From the NCBI RefSeq assembly GCF_938036805.1, contig NZ_CALHWC010000214.1, positions 1-11,549 on the forward strand: a stretch of 11,549 bases of DNA, in the 5' to 3' direction. A program made the position numbers and the translations under genes. This document shows, in pieces, positions 7,146-11,549 of this stretch (position 1 is the first letter of the stretch; each line of letters starts with the position of its first letter). Under the pieces are notes generated by a model that was given only the letters and a program-made list of their open reading frames with translations, made no database searches and was not told the DNA's origin. Source of the stretch: an uncultured Streptococcus sp. (GTDB taxonomy: Bacteria; Bacillota; Bacilli; Lactobacillales; Streptococcaceae).

Positions 7146-7892
7146 ATGACTTTTAGAGATACATTGACTACAAAAGATAGAATACTAAAGTTAATTGATT
7201 TTGAAAAAAGAATAATAAATGAAAAGCAAAAAGAAATTAATGGTTTAATTAAGGATACGGAGGAAGGAGTTCAAAGATACAAGATAACAAATGACGAAGT
7301 TATTGCAAATATCAAGGGGACAATTAATGTATTAACCGAAGAAACACTAGTTGCCACCTATACAGCTGGTTATCCTCTTGAAGATTTTAAGGAGGAATAT
7401 ATTAACTTTGTCAATAGCCTTCTTCCAGTTTGGCAGAGCAATTCTGGATATGATGAAATGCTCTGGGCTCTTTCCATTGGTATTCTTTTAGACATTGATG
7501 AGGCAACTTTTGATAAGTTGGTAGATTTGGTCAAAAAGGATGATCCAGAGGACTATTTGATTGATTATCTCATCCAGTATCGTCATCCAGAGTGGACAAT
7601 TCGGATAAACTATAATTTTCCAAGACCTTATGGCTTTACTCGGAAAATTATTGAAGAAGAGAATGCTGAACAGGCACTCAAACTACTCAAAGAATATGTA
7701 ACTAAGAAATGGTATCCAGGACATAGGGATACAGGTTGGTATGACCTGCATAAAGAGAATATTGATAATTATTATGGTTACTGGTCCTTTGAATCTGGTG
7801 CTCTTTGCAAAATCAAGGGCTTGGATTACAGGGAATTGGAAGGTGTCCCGTATTTCCCCTATGATTTGGTTGCTGAAGGAGCGAAAGACTAG
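7146..7892 (+). CDS. PoNi-type immunity protein (DUF1910/DUF1911), copy 1
   Basis: A 248-residue cytoplasmic protein of the PoNi family, which neutralises PoNe-type DNase toxins by direct binding. The N-terminal helical half (about 1-115) corresponds to DUF1910 and the C-terminal half (about 125-240) to DUF1911. The diagnostic end is GYWSFESGALCKIKGLD (211-227) followed by LEGVPYFPYDLV (231-242). Other landmarks are LLPVWQ (92-97), WALSIGILLDID (107-118) and KKDDPEDYLIDYLI (130-143). An AGGAGG ribosome binding site (7133-7138) lies 7 bases before the ATG. No PoNe toxin precedes this copy, so it is an orphan. Compared with the copy at 8816, the first 70 residues are about 27% identical while residues 71-248 are about 75% identical by hand count. 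A palindromic repeat containing a terminator follows. Confidence 0.9.
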   Translation: MTFRDTLTTKDRILKLIDFEKRIINEKQKEINGLIKDTEEGVQRYKITNDEVIANIKGTINVLTEETLVATYTAGYPLEDFKEEYINFVNSLLPVWQSNSGYDEMLWALSIGILLDIDEATFDKLVDLVKKDDPEDYLIDYLIQYRHPEWTIRINYNFPRPYGFTRKIIEEENAEQALKLLKEYVTKKWYPGHRDTGWYDLHKENIDNYYGYWSFESGALCKIKGLDYRELEGVPYFPYDLVAEGAKD

Positions 7893-7913
7893 TGTGTGCT
7901 AATAGTTTTACAA

Positions 7914-8071
7914 GAGTCTGGAACAAAAAGATTTTGATTTTAGGAATTCCTTATTATAAATTTTTAAAATCGATAGATTAGACAAAAAAGCGAACAAGAC
8001 AGAATTCTGAGTGTCAGATAACTCGTTTTGTTCGCTTTTTATATTTAAGGTTAGACTTTTGTCCCAGACTC
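7914..8071. repeat. 158-bp palindromic element with inverted ends
   Basis: The outer arms GAGTCTGGAACAAAAAG (7914-7930) and CTTTTGTCCCAGACTC (8056-8071) are inverted copies with one mismatch and one extra A. Inside is a strong hairpin (7985-8040). Elements with GTCTGGGACAAAA ends are, as I recall, scattered as small intergenic repeats in streptococci. The structure suggests a non-autonomous miniature mobile element that doubles as a terminator. It sits exactly between an intact PoNi gene and the broken toxin, so it may mark a past rearrangement. The remainder of the gap from 8072 to 8164 holds only a promoter. Confidence 0.6.
7985..8040. terminator. Terminator inside the palindromic repeat
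   Basis: AAAAAGCGAACAA (7985-7997) pairs perfectly over 13 positions with TTGTTCGCTTTTT (8028-8040). An A-run leads in and a T-run ends the second arm, so it can act in both directions. The intervening loop contains the palindrome CAGAATTCTG (8000-8009). It would end the transcript of the first PoNi gene. Confidence 0.7.
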
Positions 8072-8143
8072 ATTTTTACACCTCCTCTCTCTACTAGCTA
8101 TTCTCCAAATGGTTATAGTTTCTGTCCTAACCTTACTTTCTTA

Positions 8144-8152
8144 TGCTATAAT
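8144..8152 (+). promoter_or_regulatory. Extended -10 promoter ahead of the broken toxin and second PoNi
   Basis: TGC followed by a perfect TATAAT (8147-8152); no clear -35. Transcription would start near 8159, directly at the point where the toxin remnant frame opens. It could drive the intact PoNi at 8816 through the dead toxin sequence, and perhaps the 9610 and 10123 genes, since no terminator is visible between them. Confidence 0.55.
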
Positions 8153-8164
8153 AGCCTATAGTAA

Positions 8165-8800
8165 TCTGTAGGACGTGTATCTAAAGATGGGATTAGCCAA
8201 GGAAACTTCACAACAAGTATTGTAGAAGATTCTACCCTCTTGTATGATAAGAGTGGAAATCTGAAATCAGGTTCAGAGATTGCGACAGTCAAAGGTGAGA
8301 GTAATAATACTTATAAATCAGGTATCTATCAGTATGAATATAGTCCTGAGTTAGTTAGAAATATGGATAAAGCAGGCTAACTAAAATTTCCAAATGGTGG
8401 TACGCCAGATGCTAACAGGAATACATACACGCTTGAGAGTATCGGTAGGCCGGCACCAAGTGGAATCGATGATCCAATTGTCAAGGGGATTGATGGAATT
8501 TATAAAAACCAAACTCCACCACCTTCATATGTTATTAATGAAACCAAGTGGGGAAGTTCAGATATCAACCAGCATACGAAGTCAGGTCCTCAGATGTCTG
8601 AACAGTGGGTTTGAGATAGGATTGATACGCTAGATGGAACTGAGAAATTCAAGTTAAAAGAGGCTTTGGATAATGGTGATGTAGAGTTTGTCATCAGTAA
8701 AGTAGATACAAGTGGGAATGTTTCAACTTATTATACCAAAGAAATTATGGATTCTACTGGTAGGATTATTAGAGTTAAACCTGGCGCTGTTTGGCCGTAA
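8165..8800 (+). pseudogene. 3' end of a PoNe-type DNase toxin, broken by two in-frame stops
   Basis: One frame reads through 636 bases with only two internal stops, TAA at 8378-8380 and TGA at 8612-8614, ending at a TAA at 8798-8800. There is no start codon or upstream domain: the frame opens right after a stop at 8162-8164. Between the two stops lies the PoNe catalytic core of the PD-(D/E)xK nuclease fold: GIDGIYKN (Asp at 8492), YVINETKWGSS (Glu at 8540, Lys at 8546) and QMSEQWV. The intact protein would have been the C-terminal toxin domain of a longer secreted protein, probably of the LXG or a related class. Everything N-terminal is gone. The cognate-position PoNi gene begins 15 bases downstream. 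The product cannot be made as an active DNase from this sequence. Confidence 0.87.
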
Positions 8801-8815
8801 TAAAGGAGATATAAA

Positions 8816-9562
8816 ATGAATATACGCGATACTTTAAGTACAGAAAAGAATTATAAAGATGGCCTCATGTCAAATAAAGAGGCATTGCAGTATTTTCAAG
8901 AGAAATTAATAAAACTTCAAATTGATTTAGATAATGGAATTGAAAACTATAAGAAGCCAACAATAGAAGTATATAATTCAACTTTAGCGACTATATTGTC
9001 TTATCAGAGAGATATTTTATTTGCAACTTATTCTAGTGGGGCTTCTTTGTTAGTTTTTAAAGAGGAATACATCTCATTTGTGGCTTGTTTAGTTCCAGTA
9101 TGGCATAAGGGATGGGGATATGAACAAATGGTATGGGCGCTTTCTATTGGTATTCTGTTAGAGATTGATGAGGAGATTTTTGAACAGCTGGTAGATTTGG
9201 TAAAAAAAGATGATCCAGAGGATTATTTGATTGATTACTTAATTCAGTCTCGTCATCCAGATTGGAAGATTCGGATAAACTATAATTTCCCAAGACCCTA
9301 TGGCTTTACTCGGAAAATTATTGAAGAAGAGAATTCTGAACAGGCACTTAAACTGTTGAAAGAATATTTGACTAAGAAATGGTATCAAGGTAGCAGAGAT
9401 GCAGGATGGTATGATCTGCATAAGCAGAATGTTAAAAATCATGTAGGTTATTGGTCTTTTGAATCTGGTGCTATCTGCAAAATTAGAGGTTTGAATTACA
9501 AGGAGTTGGAAGGTATTCAGTATTTTCCTTATGATTTGATTGCGGAAAGGGCAGAAGTTTAG
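8816..9562 (+). CDS. PoNi-type immunity protein (DUF1910/DUF1911), copy 2
   Basis: 248 residues, the same length as the copy at 7146 and of the same family. It has WALSIGILLEID (107-118), KKDDPEDYLIDYLI (130-143), INYNFPRPYGFTRKIIEEEN (154-173), and the DUF1911 ending GYWSFESGAICKIRGLN with FPYDL. AAAGGAG lies 8 bases before the ATG, and the gene starts 15 bases after the end of the toxin remnant, the standard toxin-immunity order. The N-terminal 70 residues are almost unrelated to copy 1, whereas residues 111-190 are about 88% identical. This is the copy that would have matched the now broken PoNe. Its intact frame beside a dead toxin suggests selection for immunity alone. Confidence 0.9.
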   Translation: MNIRDTLSTEKNYKDGLMSNKEALQYFQEKLIKLQIDLDNGIENYKKPTIEVYNSTLATILSYQRDILFATYSSGASLLVFKEEYISFVACLVPVWHKGWGYEQMVWALSIGILLEIDEEIFEQLVDLVKKDDPEDYLIDYLIQSRHPDWKIRINYNFPRPYGFTRKIIEEENSEQALKLLKEYLTKKWYQGSRDAGWYDLHKQNVKNHVGYWSFESGAICKIRGLNYKELEGIQYFPYDLIAERAEV

Positions 9563-9609
9563 AGTATTTTAATTTAACTAATAATAAAGGTATTTGAATA
9601 GGTGTTTGT

Positions 9610-10038
9610 ATGGCAACAGAAATTCAGCAATACAAAAATTGTACGATATTAAAAAACAATAATGATTATCAGATTCTGTGGAGTAGAGGGAAAGAAGTGC
9701 TTAACTTTCCCATTAGTCAGGAATTAGCAGAATGTGTTTCAAAATCAGAAAAAGATTCTTTAGAAGTAATGTTTTATTGTGAACATCATCGTTGGCCAAA
9801 GGCAGATGAGTTAGATGATTATAATCAATCGGATACGATTGTACATAGAGGTAATGGATTTATTGTATATGAGACAGACGGCTATTACGAAATTAGCTTC
9901 TTTAAAGAAATTGGCGGGGCTATGGGTCCAGAAGTTCGCTATCCTATTACTAAAGAACTGATGGATAAAGCATTTGAATCTTCTAGGGGAGCATATGAAG
10001 TCATGACCTATGCTGAAACAGGGCGCTGGCCTTTATAG
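9610..10038 (+). CDS. Tandem-motif small protein, candidate new immunity family
   Basis: A 142-residue cytoplasmic, acidic protein built of two copies of one module. Copy A is FPISQELAECVSKSEKDS then LEVMFYCEHHRW (33-62). Copy B is YPITKELMDKAFESSRGA then YEVMTYAETGRW (111-140). They align without gaps at 12 of 30 positions. A strand-rich segment precedes each (about 11-30 and 77-104). The shared pattern is P-I-x-x-E-L, then E-V-M-x-Y-x-E-x-x-R-W. Copy B also aligns gaplessly over 34 residues with the N-terminal domain of both DUF6572 proteins (13 identities with the 5022 copy), one of which is the next gene. I know no name for this domain. The ribosome binding site is weak (AGGTG about 7-11 bases before the ATG), so translation may be low or coupled. 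It follows the second PoNi by 47 bases with no terminator between. Confidence 0.72.
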   Translation: MATEIQQYKNCTILKNNNDYQILWSRGKEVLNFPISQELAECVSKSEKDSLEVMFYCEHHRWPKADELDDYNQSDTIVHRGNGFIVYETDGYYEISFFKEIGGAMGPEVRYPITKELMDKAFESSRGAYEVMTYAETGRWPL

Positions 10039-10122
10039 TAAAGTGGATTACATCATAAGAACAGCCCCAAAATAGGGAATGACTAATCAGTAGATATTTG
10101 GTAAAAGACAAAGGAGATAAAA

Positions 10123-10782
10123 ATGAAATCAATTTATGTAAGCCAAAAAGACATGTTAGAAATCTGTCGAGATGGTGATAAGTATTTCTTGCGTTATCCA
10201 ACTTTTAATATTACCATGCCAGAAGTAGTTCAAGAAATCCCCAAAGAAGCTGCAGATAGTTACATGTCGGGAGAACATACTGGTAAAGAGTTGATGAATT
10301 ATGCAGATTATGGTTTTTGGAAATCTAAAAAACAATATACACAAGAAGAGTCGAATAAAATTTTTATACAAAATAATCCTGACTTAATTTTCAATGATTT
10401 ATCTGATAACCAAAAAATATTTTCTCCTGAAGAATTTACCCAAATCGTCACCAAAGCCATTGTTTCAGAACTGGAACCTAGCGAACTTGACGCTATTGGT
10501 ATAGTTGATAATCATTTAGAGTTACTCCTTGTTGATCCAGTTGGCTGGGAGGAAGAGATAGAAGCAGTCCATCTGGAAATTCTGCAGGAAAAACTCAACA
10601 ACTATATTTATTTCCTTGAAAGCAAACAGTATGTGGAGCGATATGGAGACAATTTTGCTAAAAAGGTCATCCATATCACTTTCCAGTATTCTCCATCAGA
10701 TAACGGACTAGCCTTTCTCGCCGCTGTTCAGAAGGTATTGCAACCGACGGATATGAGCTTGAAGGTAGAATTGCCCGAGTGA
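10123..10782 (+). CDS. Two-domain DUF6572-like putative immunity protein, copy 2
   Basis: 219 residues, the same architecture and length as the protein at 5022: an N-terminal module with PEVVQEIPKEAADSY (33-47) and KELMNYADYGFW (55-66), then the DUF6572-like domain GIVDNHLELLLVDPVGW (126-142) to the end. Hand alignment finds 39 differences in 219 positions. Nineteen fall in residues 78-106 and only about nine in the last 109 residues. AAAGGAG lies 7 bases before the ATG. It follows the tandem-motif gene at 9610, whose repeat is the same as its N-terminal module, so the two may be functionally linked. No terminator is evident after it; the next 40 bases are AT-rich and hold nothing I can name. 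Confidence 0.75.
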   Translation: MKSIYVSQKDMLEICRDGDKYFLRYPTFNITMPEVVQEIPKEAADSYMSGEHTGKELMNYADYGFWKSKKQYTQEESNKIFIQNNPDLIFNDLSDNQKIFSPEEFTQIVTKAIVSELEPSELDAIGIVDNHLELLLVDPVGWEEEIEAVHLEILQEKLNNYIYFLESKQYVERYGDNFAKKVIHITFQYSPSDNGLAFLAAVQKVLQPTDMSLKVELPE

Positions 10783-10822
10783 GTTGGAAAAAAAGTAAGC
10801 GAAATTTTTGGCCAAATATTGA

Positions 10823-11005
10823 CCAAGTGAGATAGAAAAGCCTTTAAAACAAGAGTTTGAGACCTATTTGTTGATTCCTGAATATCGTCATTCAGATCGA
10901 AGTAGACTCAAGGAAGGCTCTAAATTGTATCTAAATGTCGGAGGAGAGGAAGTCTTGGTTGGTAGGGTCAATAAAGATGGTATAATGGAATACGTGGAGG
11001 GTTAG
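10823..11005 (+). pseudogene. Orphan C-terminal coding fragment
   Basis: A frame open from just after a TGA (10820-10822) to TAG at 11003-11005 encodes about 60 residues of normal-looking protein, including EFETYLLIPEYRHSDRSRL, then KEGSKLYLNVGGEE and VGRVNKDGIMEYVEG. There is no upstream start codon with a ribosome binding site; the only ATG is eight codons before the stop. It looks like the 3' end of a deleted gene. Its TAG lies one base before the ATG of the next gene, the tight junction typical of a translationally coupled pair. I do not recognise the domain; it could be a lost immunity gene or a toxin tail. Confidence 0.5.
10978..10986 (+). promoter_or_regulatory. Extended -10 element inside the orphan fragment
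   Basis: TGG followed by a perfect TATAAT (10981-10986) lies within the decayed coding fragment, with no clear -35. Transcription would start near 10993, directly at the GGAGG ribosome binding site (10996-11000) of the 11007 gene. If real, it would rescue expression of that gene after loss of its upstream partner, though with a very short leader. It may instead be chance, as the bases also encode part of the fragment. Confidence 0.35.
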
Positions 11006-11006
11006 T

Positions 11007-11474
11007 ATGCGTAAAGAATTTTTAGTTTACCAAAATAAAGTATACTCTAATTTTGTGAATTATATAAATGACTATATCCTTCTTTCAGAAGATCCGGCAA
11101 TGTTGAAAGAAGGCTATTTCCCCTATAGTTCCTATGTAGATGGTGAAGAAGAAGGTCTATACGGGAAGCTTGTGCCTTATAGTGAGGTTAGTCAAAGGTA
11201 TTTGGTTTGTGATAGTGTCTTGTATAAAGATCATGAATTTGAAATCGCAGGTCACAAGTATGGGGATGATGATTTTACAGCACCCGATTCTTATGTGCAA
11301 ATATTGGTTTCTGATAAAGAATTTTTAAATGAAAACAATATAGCAGATGGTGCGTCATTGATGGATGATAAGTACGGTCATATTACGTATGCATCAGGAA
11401 AAATCCCTGTCAGCGAAGTAACGATTCTACGTCGTAGAAAGAATTTACCAGTAGACCGAAGGAGAAAAATATGA
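11007..11474 (+). CDS. Small cytoplasmic protein, unrecognised; candidate immunity protein
   Basis: A 155-residue protein without signal peptide or membrane segment. It begins MRKEFLVYQNKVYSNF, has a strongly acidic centre (YVDGEEEGLYG, then KYGDDDFTAPDSY) and ends in a very basic tail (TILRRRKNLPVDRRRKI). The rest looks strand-rich. I cannot place it in a family. GGAGG ends six bases before the ATG, and the start overlaps the end of the preceding fragment apart from one base. Its TGA at 11472-11474 overlaps a following ATG (ATGA), so it was once part of a coupled series. The last ~15 residues may be affected by truncation events at this edge. An immunity role is suggested only by position. 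Confidence 0.6.
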   Translation: MRKEFLVYQNKVYSNFVNYINDYILLSEDPAMLKEGYFPYSSYVDGEEEGLYGKLVPYSEVSQRYLVCDSVLYKDHEFEIAGHKYGDDDFTAPDSYVQILVSDKEFLNENNIADGASLMDDKYGHITYASGKIPVSEVTILRRRKNLPVDRRRKI

Positions 11475-11515
11475 AATCAGTTATTTTTCAAAGAAAAAAT
11501 AGCATAAAAATCTAG
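11471..11515 (+). pseudogene. Truncated start of a following gene
   Basis: ATG at 11471-11473 overlaps the previous stop as ATGA and has GGAG eight bases upstream (11461-11464), a convincing coupled start. The frame ends after 14 codons (MKSVIFQRKNSIKI) at TAG 11513-11515, inside the imperfect direct repeat. It is likely the first codons of a gene cut by insertion or deletion, or else a very short peptide. Confidence 0.4.
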
Positions 11516-11541
11516 TTATCCGCATAAAAACTGGACTTATC
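11502..11541. repeat. Imperfect tandem repeat at the right edge
   Basis: GCATAAAAATCTAGTTATC (11502-11520) is followed one base later by GCATAAAAACTGGACTTATC (11522-11541). A related sequence, GCTATAAAACTAGACTTAT, lies at 6394-6412 between two other genes. These may be ends of a mobile element or an intergenic repeat continuing past the window, but the length is too short to classify. Confidence 0.45.
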
Positions 11542-11549
11542 ACACTTTA

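Noticed and set aside
8394..8633. 79-codon frame overlapping the toxin remnant
   Set aside because: It is in a different frame from the PoNe-like translation, with no ribosome binding site and no recognisable motif.
1..11549. CRISPR arrays, tRNA or rRNA genes, and intact transposase genes
   Set aside because: None could be seen on either strand; the repeats present are few, short and imperfect.

Overview
The window is chromosomal DNA of a Streptococcus. The ribosomal protein L32 start, dihydroxy-acid dehydratase (IlvD), an MIP18/DUF59 protein and histidyl-tRNA synthetase (HisS) all read as typical streptococcal proteins. Extended -10 promoters (TGG followed by TATAAT or a close variant) recur, as is usual in this genus. 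I would guess the mitis/sanguinis/anginosus part of the genus, but the species cannot be fixed from the sequence alone.

Bases 1-4917 are ordinary housekeeping DNA. A leftward rpmF start is cut by the window edge. ilvD follows, with a near-perfect CodY operator upstream, then a bidirectional terminator shared with the convergent DUF59 gene. hisS is transcribed divergently from DUF59, and a secreted lipoprotein of unknown function has its own promoter.

Bases 4918-11549 are different: AT-rich accessory DNA that looks like an array of toxin-immunity genes without a working toxin. In order it holds: a two-domain protein with a C-terminal DUF6572-like domain; two unrecognised small acidic proteins; a short decayed fragment; a PoNi-type (DUF1910/DUF1911) immunity protein; a palindromic repeat with a terminator; the 3' end of a PoNe-type DNase toxin broken by two in-frame stops; a second PoNi; a small protein made of two copies of a ~30-34 residue motif; a second DUF6572 fusion; an orphan coding fragment; and another unrecognised small protein. 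A truncated reading frame and an imperfect direct repeat sit at the right edge.

The most interesting observation is that the motif duplicated in the 142-residue protein (9610-10038) also forms the N-terminal domain of both DUF6572 proteins. All four copies align without gaps over 30-34 residues. This looks like a reusable, apparently unnamed immunity-associated module. Second, the two PoNi paralogues are nearly unrelated over their first 70 residues but about 75% identical afterwards, and the two DUF6572 proteins concentrate their differences in one central stretch. Together with the broken toxin, this suggests an island that keeps and diversifies orphan immunity genes against contact-dependent polymorphic toxins, probably of the type VII-secreted LXG class, of neighbouring strains. 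The link to secreted toxins rests on family knowledge; no intact toxin or secretion gene is present here.
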